From NCBI GenBank assembly GCA_031287565.1, contig JAITSS010000006.1, forward strand, positions 1-41,880: 41,880 bases of DNA, read 5' to 3'. Below the pieces are notes generated by a model. It was not told the origin of the DNA, searched no databases, and saw only the letters and a program-made list of their open reading frames with translations. The stretch is from Desulfobulbaceae bacterium. GTDB taxonomy: Bacteria; Desulfobacterota; Desulfobulbia; Desulfobulbales; Desulfocapsaceae. The position numbers and the translations under genes were made by a program. Positions 1-9,213 of the stretch are shown here, piece by piece (position 1 is the first letter of the stretch; every line of letters starts with the position of its first letter).

Positions 1-112
1 ATCACTCCCGCAATGCGGACATAATACTTTGATATAAACCATATTTCACCTCGTTATTAATTTTCGTCAATCATATCACAAATTAAAATTACTATCCAAC
101 CATTTCATGACA

Positions 113-334
113 TCACCCCGGATTTTGGATCATCGGGTCGAAACCCTGAGCGACTGATTCTGCACCATGGAGAATGGCGCGCATGTCCATAAAATGCGGT
201 GACATGACCGGAATGTTCCACAATTTCCAAGTATTATTGTAGCCATAAAAATGGAAAAGTACGCAAAACAACAAGACGAGAATCGCGCTTATCCCAATTG
301 CCTTTGTGCTGGATTTTATTTCACTCATATGCAT
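113..334 (-). pseudogene. N-terminal fragment of a polytopic membrane protein, truncated
   Basis: The 73-residue frame begins with a short basic N-terminus, one clear membrane helix (about residues 12-30, rich in I/L/V/F), and then a periplasmic-looking stretch ending GFDPMIQNPG before a TGA stop. A G-x-DP-x4-NP signature shortly after the first helix is typical of the first loop of large membrane glycosyltransferase-like proteins, which then continue for hundreds of residues. Here nothing follows: a one-base shift would add only DVMKWLDSNFNL before another stop, and bases 1-112 are AT-rich with no continuing frame. I infer a decayed remnant or a gene cut by rearrangement. The start could be either of two close ATG codons (334 or 328); no convincing ribosome site precedes them. 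Family assignment is tentative. Confidence 0.4.
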
Positions 335-534
335 ACCAATGAATTTATTGATCCCCTAATTAAATCTCGAAGTCGGATAATTCGATAACAAAATATGAAT
401 TGTTTCGTCATTTTGTGTCGCGCAATGACGTGCAGAGGAAAAATTCATGGTCGGTATCTTTGTTCGCAAGCGGCATTCAATGTTGAATTGGCGCATCAAT
501 AGCCCGCGTCTCGCATCGTGGGTATCATTCAAAA

Positions 535-594
535 TTTTTTCTTTCGCTTTGTGGCTTTCTTTTGCTTGTCCACAAGAAAGCCACAAAAGAAAAA
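535..594. repeat. Imperfect long palindrome in the gap 335-767
   Basis: Arms of 13 bases (548-560 and 575-587, TTTGTGGCTTTCT and its complement) match perfectly around a 14-base loop, and T-rich and A-rich flanks extend the pairing. Hairpins of this style, with GTGGCTTTCTTTTGCTTGTCC wording, recur between genes in many gamma- and betaproteobacteria. It lies in a 433-base gap without a convincing gene; the small frames there have no recognisable product. It could act as a terminator for the glnS side or be a repeat-family remnant. The rest of the gap, including a GC-rich stretch at about 640-760, shows nothing else I can name. Confidence 0.5.
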
Positions 595-767
595 TTGCAT
601 ATCAGGAGTGTCAATTATACCGATTCCTTTGCCGGATGAACCGTGGCAGGTGGCTCGCGCAAGTCACCATGGTCAGCTCTCGCCGCCATTTTTCCTTCCC
701 GTCACGGCTCGTTCGGCTCAGCGCTCCTGAATGGGATTCTTTCCTCTCAGGATTGTATTTCTCGCTC

Positions 768-2441
768 TCATCCCTTCGTCCACGAATCCCGCAAAGTCAC
801 GGCGCGGTTGAAGACCGGCTGGCCAGGCGCTGACAAGACTGGGTCCGGGCTGAAATATCCGTTCCGTTCAAACTGTACTGGCTGGCCAGGCTCGACATCC
901 TTCAGCGCCGGTTCGCCCTTGGCGTGCTCAATAAGCAACCGCGAATTGGGATTGAGGTGGCTCTTGAAATCGACATCTTTATCGGCGTCGGGATGGGGCG
1001 CGGCGAACAGCCGGTCATAGAGATAAACCTGGCAGTCAAAGGCTGTTTCAGCCGCCACCCAGTGAATCGTTCCCTTGACTTTGCGTTCGCCGCCCGGCAG
1101 GCCGCTTTTCGTCGCCGGGTCGTACTGGCAATGAATTTCGCTGATTTCGCCATTTTCATCACTGATAAATGAAGTGCATTTGATGATATAGGCGTAGCGC
1201 AGGCGCACTTCTCTGCCCGGGGCCAGGCGGTGGAATTTTTTGCTCGGTTCGGCCATAAAATCGTCGCGCTCGATATACAATTCGCGACCAAAGGGCACTT
1301 GCCGTCCGCCCATTTCCGGGTTTTGCGGATGGTTGTGCGCCGTCAGCATCTCGCTTTGCCCGGCTGGATAATTATCAATGACTAATTTCACCGGATTGAG
1401 AACACACATCAGGCGCGGCGCGGTCGGATTCAGGTCGTCGCGCAGGCTGTCTTCGAGAAGGCTCATGTCGATCCAGCTTTCTTTCTTGCCGATGCCGATT
1501 ACCTGACAGAATGAACGAATTGCCGACGGCGTGTAGCCGCGTCGCCGGAGGCCAGAGATGGTCAGCATTCGCGGGTCGTCCCAGCCATCGACCAAACCTT
1601 CTTGCACCAGTTGCAGGAGTTTTCGTTTGCTCATGACGGTGTAGGTCAGGTTGAGCCGGGCGAATTCAATCTGCCTTGGGTGGCAGGGCGTTTGTAAGGT
1701 GTCGAGCACCCAGTCGTAAAGCGGACGATGGTCTTCAAACTCCAAGGTGCACAGTGAATGGGTAATGCCTTCGATGGAGTCTGATAAACAATGGGTGTAA
1801 TCATACATTGGATAGATGCACCACTTATCGCCGGTGCGGTGGTGATGCGCGAAGAGAATGCGATAAATCACCGGGTCGCGCATGTTGATATTCGGCGAGG
1901 CCATATCGATTTTCAGGCGCAGGACATGGCTGCCTTCCGTGTGTTTGCCGTCGCGCATCTCCTCAAAAAGGCGTAGATTTTCTTCGACGCTCCGGTTGCG
2001 CCACGGCGATTCGCGGCCCGGCTCGGTTAAGGTGCCGCGGTATGCGCGGATTTCCTCGGCGGAGAGCTGATCGACATAGGCTTTATCCATCTTTATCAGC
2101 CGCACCGCATAATCGTAGAGGGCGTCAAAATAATCGGAAGCATAAAAAAGTTTATCGCCCCAGGTGAAGCCCAGCCAGTTGACATCGTTCTTAATCGATT
2201 CGACGTATTCAGTTTCTTCTTTGCTGGGATTGGTATCGTCGAAACGCATGTGGCAGGGCGAATGATTTTCCACGCCGATGCCGAAATTCAGGCAGATCGA
2301 TTTGGCATGGCCGATGTGCAGAAAACCATTCGGTTCCGGCGGAAAACGGGTGACGGGCTGGGCGTGCTTGCCGTTTTTCAGGTCGTCGGCAACGATCTGG
2401 CGGATGAAATCCAGGGGTTTTTCGGGCGTGGCGGCGGGCAT
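768..2441 (-). CDS. glnS: Glutaminyl-tRNA synthetase
   Basis: The 557-residue product charges tRNA-Gln with glutamine in the cytoplasm using ATP. It is a class I synthetase: the HIGH-type signature appears as [14 protein letters not shown] about 35 residues in, and the KMSKS-type loop as VMSKRKL near residue 270. The RFDDTNP and NWLGF stretches are typical of GlnRS, as is the two-barrel anticodon-binding C-terminal half. The length matches the usual 550-560. The ATG at 2441 is preceded by GGAG about nine bases upstream. It lies 15 bases after gltX on the same strand and is very probably co-transcribed, pairing the two related Glx synthetases. A dedicated GlnRS suggests direct charging rather than reliance on the transamidation route, though this window cannot exclude GatCAB elsewhere. 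Confidence 0.97.
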   Translation of the reverse strand: MPAATPEKPLDFIRQIVADDLKNGKHAQPVTRFPPEPNGFLHIGHAKSICLNFGIGVENHSPCHMRFDDTNPSKEETEYVESIKNDVNWLGFTWGDKLFYASDYFDALYDYAVRLIKMDKAYVDQLSAEEIRAYRGTLTEPGRESPWRNRSVEENLRLFEEMRDGKHTEGSHVLRLKIDMASPNINMRDPVIYRILFAHHHRTGDKWCIYPMYDYTHCLSDSIEGITHSLCTLEFEDHRPLYDWVLDTLQTPCHPRQIEFARLNLTYTVMSKRKLLQLVQEGLVDGWDDPRMLTISGLRRRGYTPSAIRSFCQVIGIGKKESWIDMSLLEDSLRDDLNPTAPRLMCVLNPVKLVIDNYPAGQSEMLTAHNHPQNPEMGGRQVPFGRELYIERDDFMAEPSKKFHRLAPGREVRLRYAYIIKCTSFISDENGEISEIHCQYDPATKSGLPGGERKVKGTIHWVAAETAFDCQVYLYDRLFAAPHPDADKDVDFKSHLNPNSRLLIEHAKGEPALKDVEPGQPVQFERNGYFSPDPVLSAPGQPVFNRAVTLRDSWTKG

Positions 2442-2456
2442 GGCTCTGATCTCCGG

Positions 2457-3944
2457 TTATTGGGCGGGAAACAAACGCTCGGTCTGGCGCAGGCGGCGGA
2501 CAACTGTTTCCTGACCGATGACAAGAAGAATATCAAACATCGCAGGCCCGGCCAACTGACCGGTGAGAATCGCGCGCATGGCGTTCATGAGCACGCCGGG
2601 TTTTTGGCTCAATTCCTCGGCCATGGCCCGCGCCGTTTCTTCGGCGCGTTCGGCGGTGAATGGGTTGAGCGCCGCCAGGCGGTCGGCCAAAAGCGGCAGC
2701 CAGTTTTTTAGCTCCGGATAGGGCGCGACATTTTTTTTCAGCGGTTTTTCTTCGATGACATAATCCTCGGCGAAATAGGCGCGGCCAGCGGTGGAAAAAT
2801 CCTTCAGGGTGTGGAAACGGTCGCGAATCAGCGTGATAACCTCAAGAAACCAGCTGCGTTTTTCGTCGGCGTAGGCTTCATCCCAGATGCCAGCCTGACG
2901 TAATTCTTCTTCAACCAACGGCGCCAGTTCAGCGATAGGCATAGTTCGCAGATAATGTTCGTTGATGGCGATGGCTTTGGGATCGGTGAAAAATTTGGCA
3001 TCGCCTTTGGTATAATTAAAAATCGCGCTCGATTTGTTGATCCGCTCTAAAGAAAAGGCGGAAATGAGTTCGTCGCGGCTGAAAAATTCCTGATCCGTGC
3101 CCGGCGACCAGCCTAAAAGCACCAGATAATTATTAAAAGCCCAGGGCAGAAATCCCATTTCTTTATAGAATTGCACCGCCACCACCTCGCCGTGGCTGCG
3201 CTTGGAAATTTTAGCTTTTTTGTTATCGAGCGTCAGCGGGATATGGGCGAAAATTGGTAGCGGCGCGGCCAGCGCTTCGTAAAGAAGGACCTGTTTTAGT
3301 GTATTGGTCATGTGGTCCTGACCGCGCACCACATGACTGATGCGGTCGCGGATATCATCAGCGACATTGCACAACAGATAGAGCGGCGAGCCGTCGGAGC
3401 GGACGATGACGAAATCGTCGATTTCTTTATAGTTGACTTCGATGCGGCCCAGCACCATGTCGTTGTAGCCGAGCATTCCCTGACGATCTGGCGTCTTGAA
3501 ACGGATGACATGCGGCAGGCCCGCGTCTTCTTTCGCGGCGATTTGCTCAGGCGTCAGGTGGCGACAGGCGCGGTCGTAGCCGACAAAGGGCAGCTTGGCC
3601 GCCAAGGCCGCCTGCCGCTTGACTTCCAGTTCTTCTTTCGCGCAGAAGCATTTGTAGGCATGGCCGGAATCAAGCAGTCTTTGCGCGGCGGCGCGGTGGT
3701 TGGCGGCGAAATGACTTTGGAAATACGGCCCCTCGTCGTAGTCGATGCCCAGCCATTTCAGGCCGTCAAGGATGCCGTCGGTTGAGGCTTCGGTTGAGCG
3801 TTCGCTATCGGTGTCTTCGATGCGCAGAATCAGTTTGCCGCCCATTTTGCGGGCGTAGAGCCAGTTATACAAGGCGGTTCTCGCGCCGCCGATGTGCAGA
3901 TAGCCGGTGGGACTGGGGGGAAAACGCAGACGGATTTCGGTCAT
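2457..3944 (-). CDS. gltX: Glutamyl-tRNA synthetase
   Basis: The 495-residue class I synthetase attaches glutamate to tRNA-Glu. It opens with MTEIRLRFPPSPTGYLHIGG, carrying the HIGH signature (LHIGG) at about residue 15, and has the KMSKS loop as KISKR near residue 245. RIEDTD and the C-terminal helical anticodon-binding domain are also recognisable. The open frame extends upstream to 4013, but the added 23 residues look non-coding. The family N-terminus starts at the ATG at 3944, which has a weak purine-rich stretch before it, so I chose that start. It is the first gene of a two-gene unit with glnS. Confidence 0.96.
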   Translation of the reverse strand: MTEIRLRFPPSPTGYLHIGGARTALYNWLYARKMGGKLILRIEDTDSERSTEASTDGILDGLKWLGIDYDEGPYFQSHFAANHRAAAQRLLDSGHAYKCFCAKEELEVKRQAALAAKLPFVGYDRACRHLTPEQIAAKEDAGLPHVIRFKTPDRQGMLGYNDMVLGRIEVNYKEIDDFVIVRSDGSPLYLLCNVADDIRDRISHVVRGQDHMTNTLKQVLLYEALAAPLPIFAHIPLTLDNKKAKISKRSHGEVVAVQFYKEMGFLPWAFNNYLVLLGWSPGTDQEFFSRDELISAFSLERINKSSAIFNYTKGDAKFFTDPKAIAINEHYLRTMPIAELAPLVEEELRQAGIWDEAYADEKRSWFLEVITLIRDRFHTLKDFSTAGRAYFAEDYVIEEKPLKKNVAPYPELKNWLPLLADRLAALNPFTAERAEETARAMAEELSQKPGVLMNAMRAILTGQLAGPAMFDILLVIGQETVVRRLRQTERLFPAQ

Positions 3945-4227
3945 GAATTTCTCTGTGGTTAGAAAGGATTTTGTGATTTGTTTGATGAGAAAAAGGGCAT
4001 TCCTTATACACAATGTTTGCTTTTATTCAAGCGGCTTGTTGGTTTCCGCTATGGTTCGCGTCCGGCGCGGCGAAATTTGTCAAAAGGCGAGATAAAATTC
4101 TCCAAACCGGCAAAAATCAAGTAAAGATCGAGGCGTCCGGCCTGGTTTTTTTCAGGCGTATCCGATACACTTGCGATAATGTCGATGGCTTGAACCTAAC
4201 CTATTCCTCAACAAAAAAAGGACTCTC

Positions 4228-6498
4228 ATGAAACGAATCGCCGCTTTTGGTTGCCTCTTGCTGGCGCTGGCAATGTGCGCCTGCTCGAATTCGTCGGATG
4301 ATGGGCGGGACAAGCACTATCAGCGCGCCCTTGAGTATGTCAAACAGAAGAACGACAATGCCGCCCAACTGGAGTTGCAGAACGCGATCAAGGTCGACCC
4401 GAAATTCGCCGACGCTCGCTATCAGTTGGCGCTTTTGTATCTGAGAAAAGGCGATGGTCAAAACGCCTTTCGGGAGTTGCAACGCGCCTCGTCGCTCGAC
4501 CCGAACAATCTCGACGCCGCCGTTAAGACCGCCGAATTTTACCTGCTAACTCAGAACTCTAAAGAGAGCCGCGCCGTCATCGAGAAGGTTTTGCAGACCG
4601 ACCCGCACTATCTTGACGCCCTGATCGTGCAGGCCAATCTTGATCTGGTGGACGGCAATTTCAACGGCGCCGACAAAGCGGTGCATGCGGCCATGGCCAA
4701 AGCGGGCGAAACCGACCGGTTGCTGAATGTCCAGGGCCGCATCCAGGCCGCCCAGAATAAACCCGTCGAAGCCGAGGCCGCGTTCAGAAAAGCGGTCGAA
4801 ATTTCACCCGATCATTTTCCCAATTATCAGACGCTGTTCCAGTACTATCAGGGTACCGGCCAGCAGCAAAAGGCCGAGGAACTGCTGGCGGAAATTGGCA
4901 AACGCTTCGCCAACAGCCAGCAGGCCCAGACCCTTTTCGCCGACTACTATCTGCGTACCAATCAGCCGGAAAAAGCCGAGGCGGCGCTGCGCCGCAATAT
5001 CGAATTAGCCCCCGATTCCAGCGCTAACCGCCTGCGTCTGGCCGACTTGTATATCAAACGCGAGCGGTTGCCTGAGGCGGAAAAATTCCTGACTCAATGC
5101 GTCGCCGATTTCCCCGACGCCCTAGAATTGAAGCTGGCCCTGGCTGATGTCAAATTCGACCAGAATCAAGTGGATGAAGCGAAAAAACTGATGGCGGAAA
5201 TTCTTAAAGTCAACCCGGCGCACGGCGGCGGCAAATATATTGAGGCTAAGGTTTTCTTAAAAGAAGGAAAATATACCGAAGCCAGAGACATTCTCCGCTC
5301 GCTGACCGGAGATTATCCGCAATGGGCCGAGCCGTACTATTTTCTCGCCTTGGCGCACCTGCGCTTGGGTGAGGCGGAACAGGCGCAAAAAGCCTGTTCC
5401 AACGCCTTGCAACTGGCCCCTGGCAACAGCAAATTTCACACCTTGCAATCGCAGCTTCGCCTGATGGCCGGTGATGGCGAGGGCGCGACCAAAGAGGCGG
5501 CTATCGCCGTGCGCATTCAGCCGGTCAACTATGCGGCGCAGAAGCTTTTGGCCAAAGGGCTTCTGATGATGAAGAAGTACGACGACTGCCTGAAGGTGGT
5601 TGACGATATTCTGGCGCGGATGCCGAACGATCCAGAGATGTATTCGATTCGCGCCGCCGTCAGCGTGTCGGTGCAAAAGCCGCAGGATGCGGTCAAAGCC
5701 TTGGCCTCTCTTTTGCAGCTGAAACCGGAAGACACCAATGCCCTGCGTGAGATGGTCATTTTGCAATATCCCGACCAATTCGATAAGCAGATTGAGGCGG
5801 TGCGCGCCCATATCGCCACCGGTAAACCGACCAGCGGCCAGCAGCAGTTTCTCGGCGATTTGCTGATGCAGCAGGGCAACTTTGAGGACGCCCTGCGCGC
5901 CTACGACAGCGCCTTGCAGCTCGACGCCAGCAATCGCGGCGCTTTGGTTCGTCGTACCCAGTTGCAGTTTGCCATGGGGCAGCAGGACGAGGCGATGAAA
6001 ATTCTTCAGGATGTGCTGGTCGCTGACCCAGATAATTTCGACGCCAATTTGCAGTTAGCAACCATGTGCGAAATTCGCGGCCAGAATGACCAAGCGATGC
6101 GCTTGTACAAAAAAGTTCTGGAGTTGCGGCCGAACAACAGCCGTGCCGCCAATAACCTCGCCTGGCTGATGAGCCAGACCGATGGCGCTGATTTGGGCGA
6201 GGCTTTGCGCCTGGCGATGCAGGCCAAACAGAATCTGCCCGACGACCCGAATATCGCCGATACCTTGGGATGGATTTATTACAAACGCGGCTCCTTCCCG
6301 ATGGCCGTCACCCAGTACGAAGCGGCCCTCAGTAAGCAACCGGAAAATCGCAATATTCTTTATCACCTGGCCTTGGCCCGCTACGCCTCCGGCGATAGAA
6401 GCAAGGCCATTGCCGACCTGGATGACCTGCTGCAATCCGGCAAACCTTTCCTGGAGCGGGAGAAGGCGCAGGAAACCATGCGGCAATGGCGTCAATAA
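4228..6498 (+). CDS. TPR-repeat lipoprotein, PrsT-like (PEP-CTERM system associated)
   Basis: The 756-residue protein starts with a lipoprotein-type signal (MKRIAAFGCLLLALAMCAC; probable lipidated Cys at residue 19). The rest is almost entirely tetratricopeptide repeats, with repeated A-x2-LG/A-L-x-P spacing (for example AFRKAVEISPDH, AIKVDPKF, VLELRPNN) to the C-terminus. Length and architecture match the putative PEP-CTERM component PrsT, thought to be an outer-membrane or periplasmic TPR scaffold linked to exopolysaccharide and sorting. Two PEP-CTERM substrates lie about 11 kb away in this window, which supports the assignment, but no exosortase is present here and generic TPR lipoproteins look similar. 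A terminal AQETMRQWRQ ends the protein, and elbB follows after 13 bases, probably on the same transcript. I see no sigma-54 site directly upstream. Confidence 0.7.
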   Translation: MKRIAAFGCLLLALAMCACSNSSDDGRDKHYQRALEYVKQKNDNAAQLELQNAIKVDPKFADARYQLALLYLRKGDGQNAFRELQRASSLDPNNLDAAVKTAEFYLLTQNSKESRAVIEKVLQTDPHYLDALIVQANLDLVDGNFNGADKAVHAAMAKAGETDRLLNVQGRIQAAQNKPVEAEAAFRKAVEISPDHFPNYQTLFQYYQGTGQQQKAEELLAEIGKRFANSQQAQTLFADYYLRTNQPEKAEAALRRNIELAPDSSANRLRLADLYIKRERLPEAEKFLTQCVADFPDALELKLALADVKFDQNQVDEAKKLMAEILKVNPAHGGGKYIEAKVFLKEGKYTEARDILRSLTGDYPQWAEPYYFLALAHLRLGEAEQAQKACSNALQLAPGNSKFHTLQSQLRLMAGDGEGATKEAAIAVRIQPVNYAAQKLLAKGLLMMKKYDDCLKVVDDILARMPNDPEMYSIRAAVSVSVQKPQDAVKALASLLQLKPEDTNALREMVILQYPDQFDKQIEAVRAHIATGKPTSGQQQFLGDLLMQQGNFEDALRAYDSALQLDASNRGALVRRTQLQFAMGQQDEAMKILQDVLVADPDNFDANLQLATMCEIRGQNDQAMRLYKKVLELRPNNSRAANNLAWLMSQTDGADLGEALRLAMQAKQNLPDDPNIADTLGWIYYKRGSFPMAVTQYEAALSKQPENRNILYHLALARYASGDRSKAIADLDDLLQSGKPFLEREKAQETMRQWRQ

Positions 6499-6511
6499 CG
6501 AGGAGGAAGTT

Positions 6512-7174
6512 ATGTCCAGACCATCTGTCGCCGTCATTCTGTCCGGTTGCGGCCACCGCGACGGCTCGGAAATCCATGAAGCGACACTGACTCTGCTGGC
6601 GATTCATCGTCATGGCGCCGATTATCAGTGCTACGCGCCGAACCGCGAACAGGCTCGCGTCGTCAGCCATCTCACTGGCGAGGAAATGTCCGGGACGCGC
6701 AATGTCCTGGTCGAGGCGGCGCGGATTGCTCGCGGTCGCATCAAACCGCTGACCGCCTTCGATGCCAAGGCGCACGTCGCCCTGATTTTTCCCGGTGGTC
6801 TCGGCGCGGCCACAAATCTCTGCGACTATGCCGAAAACGGCGGCACCTGTCGGCCTCTGTCGGCGGTGGCGCGGGCGATTCAGGAAATGCGCGCCGCTGG
6901 TAAGCCAATTGGCGCCTTGTGTATCGCGCCGGTGGTGTTGGCGGCGGCGGTTCAGGGCGTGACACTGACCATCGGCGATGACGAAAAAGTCGCCGCCGAT
7001 CTGCAAACGCTGGGCGCGCGGCACCAGCAATCCGGGCCTGGCGAAGTGGTGGTGGATAAAAATTTCCGCGTGCTCAGCACGCCCTGCTACATGTTTGATG
7101 ATATTCGTCTTGATACGCTGGCCGACAGCATCGACCGCCTGGTTGCCGAGGCGCTGAACATGGCTGGGGTCTGA
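6512..7174 (+). CDS. elbB: ElbB-type glyoxalase of the DJ-1/PfpI superfamily
   Basis: The 220-residue protein belongs to the DJ-1/PfpI group in the branch formerly called isoprenoid biosynthesis protein ElbB. Visible marks are VILSGCGHRDGSEIHEA at the N-terminus, the FPGGLGAATNLCDYA loop, and the nucleophile elbow GALCIAP with its Cys near residue 133. E. coli ElbB has weak glyoxalase activity on small dicarbonyls; the cellular role is unclear. The ATG at 6512 has a strong AGGAGG about seven bases upstream; the longer frame from 6182 overlaps the TPR gene and is not used. It follows that gene by 13 bases. Confidence 0.93.
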   Translation: MSRPSVAVILSGCGHRDGSEIHEATLTLLAIHRHGADYQCYAPNREQARVVSHLTGEEMSGTRNVLVEAARIARGRIKPLTAFDAKAHVALIFPGGLGAATNLCDYAENGGTCRPLSAVARAIQEMRAAGKPIGALCIAPVVLAAAVQGVTLTIGDDEKVAADLQTLGARHQQSGPGEVVVDKNFRVLSTPCYMFDDIRLDTLADSIDRLVAEALNMAGV

Positions 7175-7188
7175 ACGCCTTCCTCTTC

Positions 7189-7230
7189 CCCGGCTGGGTA
7201 TGATTTCCGTGTGAACCATATCCAGCCGGG
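7189..7230. terminator. Large hairpin between convergent genes
   Basis: A 14-bp stem (7189-7202 with 7217-7230, one G-T wobble) closes a 14-base loop. It sits between elbB on the + strand and the membrane gene on the - strand, so it can serve as a shared terminator. On the + side it is followed by TCGCTCGTTTTCT, a moderate T-rich tail; the - side has no T run. Confidence 0.65.
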
Positions 7231-7252
7231 TCGCTCGTTTTCTCCAAGTCGG

Positions 7253-8965
7253 CTATTCGATTGACGCTTTCTTGAAAACCAGCTCCGCCGCGTCGCCTTT
7301 TTTGCGCAGGATCGCCCCAGGTTTCAGCTTTTTGCTGGAGAAGCGTTCCAACTCATATACGCCGGTTTTGGCTTGATTGATCACTTCGATGATGATGGTA
7401 TGGTCGCCGTCCGGCACCTCGTCGAGAAGAACCGCGCCGGAAAAGCCGGATTGCCCATACTTCGGCTCGCCCAGCGCGGTGATCAAATCGGGTCGGTTCT
7501 GGGCCGCGCTCAGAAAAAAGCGCTGATTGCCGATCCGCAGGAAAAAAGCGGCGGGAGATTGCCGCGCCTTTTCATCCACTGCCCAGCCTCGCGTCTGAAG
7601 GCGCATCGGCCCGCCCTCGTCCGCTTCAAGAGATAATTCATCAATAAAACCAGGAGTTTCTCCGAATCGCGCCAGGCTGGCCACCGCCGTTGTCGCCACA
7701 GGCGCTTCGGCTGGCCGCATTTCCGCGAGCGGCGCTGTGGCCGACGTCGAGATGGTGACGGTGATGTCTTTTTGCCAGGCTATATCCGCCCATTTGCCGC
7801 CGACCGGGCTGATCCAGAACCGTTTGACCGTGGCGAAAGGCGTCGCCCCGTTGTCGCTTAGGCCGGGATTTCGCGCGAAACGGGCGATTTTCGCGAAGTC
7901 GCCGGTGTCGGCGATGAAGGGAGAAAGGAGAAATGGCGCTTCTCCCATCCGCCTGATGAAGCGGTGTTTATGAAAGGCTCCGTCTGATGTTTGCAGTGTG
8001 ATAGCCAATTCCGGCGGTTTGAAGAACAGATTCAACATCTTGCCGAGAAACGTTGGTTGGATTGAGACCGTGGCGAAGATGGGTCGGGAAGAATCAGCGA
8101 TGTTCACCGTCTGCCGCAGTCTGCCGGAAATTTTTTGCTCGTTCACCGTAGCGGTGGCGATGGCGGCCGCTTGCCGACGCAGGATGAGGAAAGGGCCAAT
8201 CTCCCCGTTGATTTGGTAGCGGCGCCACAAAATCGGCCAGCTTGCCCCGTCTTCAAGGGCGGGTAGGCGATGATCAATTGGTTGTATCGTGAAAAAGATA
8301 TTGTCCGGCGCGTTGTCACTCAGCAGGTGTTCGCGGTTTATATTGGCAAGGTTTTTGTCATAGGCCGAGTAGCTCTGAAAAACCGGTCTGGGGTTCCAGA
8401 CATTGTCCGAGGAGAACAATAAACCCTGGTTATACGAGTAAATATCCGATGTTCCCGGCAAGTTTGGTAGCGGCGCGGTGGCGTGGATGGTCTCGCGCTT
8501 GGCCGCGAATTGCTGGGGCAACGATGCGGGATTGTTCAGATTATGGCCGAGCGTTGAGTACATCCGAACGATGCGGTCAAAGACGAGAAGGGGATTTGAC
8601 GCCTTCAGGAGGCCCGGCTGAATGCGCCATGACGCAGCCAGGATTAGCGCCATGAGCGCTACCGCCGCGACCAGCCTTTTTCGCCCAGAGATTGGCTGCA
8701 TCAGCGGAATGATGAAAACGCACAGGAAAAGTCCGGTGCAGGCGATGGCACCGTGGCCGCCGCCGTCGCTGTCGTGGCGGACGAAACCAGCTTTGAAAAG
8801 CAGAAAAAGAAAAACGGCCAGAAGCAGCCAGCGGCACAGGGCGATGCGGGAAAATCCGGCGCTGAGAAAAGGCGCGACGGTCAGTATCAGCGCGGCGGCG
8901 CAGGTGAACAACAGGATTTGCCGGAGAAGAACGGGGTGTAGCCAAAAAAGGGTATTGATGGACAT
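7253..8965 (-). CDS. Polytopic membrane protein, C-terminal part, currently out of frame with its N-terminus
   Basis: The first ATG in this frame gives 570 residues, but coding character continues upstream without a stop to the heptamer tract at 9227-9278, through stretches such as ILTYNWAALALISFIKG and VVALLSLLVASALFWLAAG. It is therefore the continuation of the 9214-9714 frame rather than a separate gene. The first third holds several hydrophobic helices; the remainder is a soluble, probably periplasmic domain ending KGDAAELVFKKASIE. The joined protein would be about 822 residues with eight copies of the repeat. I do not recognise a named function; it resembles uncharacterised large envelope membrane proteins. 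Nothing inside the C-terminal frame is broken, which suggests it is still under selection. It is last in the uvrB-LPLAT-cobB unit and ends 22 bases from the shared hairpin. Confidence 0.75.
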   Translation of the reverse strand: MSINTLFWLHPVLLRQILLFTCAAALILTVAPFLSAGFSRIALCRWLLLAVFLFLLFKAGFVRHDSDGGGHGAIACTGLFLCVFIIPLMQPISGRKRLVAAVALMALILAASWRIQPGLLKASNPLLVFDRIVRMYSTLGHNLNNPASLPQQFAAKRETIHATAPLPNLPGTSDIYSYNQGLLFSSDNVWNPRPVFQSYSAYDKNLANINREHLLSDNAPDNIFFTIQPIDHRLPALEDGASWPILWRRYQINGEIGPFLILRRQAAAIATATVNEQKISGRLRQTVNIADSSRPIFATVSIQPTFLGKMLNLFFKPPELAITLQTSDGAFHKHRFIRRMGEAPFLLSPFIADTGDFAKIARFARNPGLSDNGATPFATVKRFWISPVGGKWADIAWQKDITVTISTSATAPLAEMRPAEAPVATTAVASLARFGETPGFIDELSLEADEGGPMRLQTRGWAVDEKARQSPAAFFLRIGNQRFFLSAAQNRPDLITALGEPKYGQSGFSGAVLLDEVPDGDHTIIIEVINQAKTGVYELERFSSKKLKPGAILRKKGDAAELVFKKASIE

Positions 8966-9213
8966 CGCCTCGGTGTAGCCGGAGCTGATGGTGAAAACAG
9001 AGCGGTAGTAGGTGGGTAGATCGACGAGTTGCTGCCCGGCCGCCAGCCAGAACAGGGCGCTGGCGACCAGCAGGCTGAGGAGGGCGACGACCAGCAGCCG
9101 CCAGCGTTGGTAGATGGCGAGGCAGGACAGGCAGATGAAGACGCAGACCAGAACATGGATGAAAAAACTTCCTTTGATGAACGAAATAAGCGCCAGAGCC
9201 GCCCAATTATATG

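Noticed and set aside
8577..9206. 209-residue - strand frame overlapping the membrane gene
   Set aside because: Its residues are Arg/Pro-rich shadow sequence; the neighbouring frame encodes clear membrane helices.
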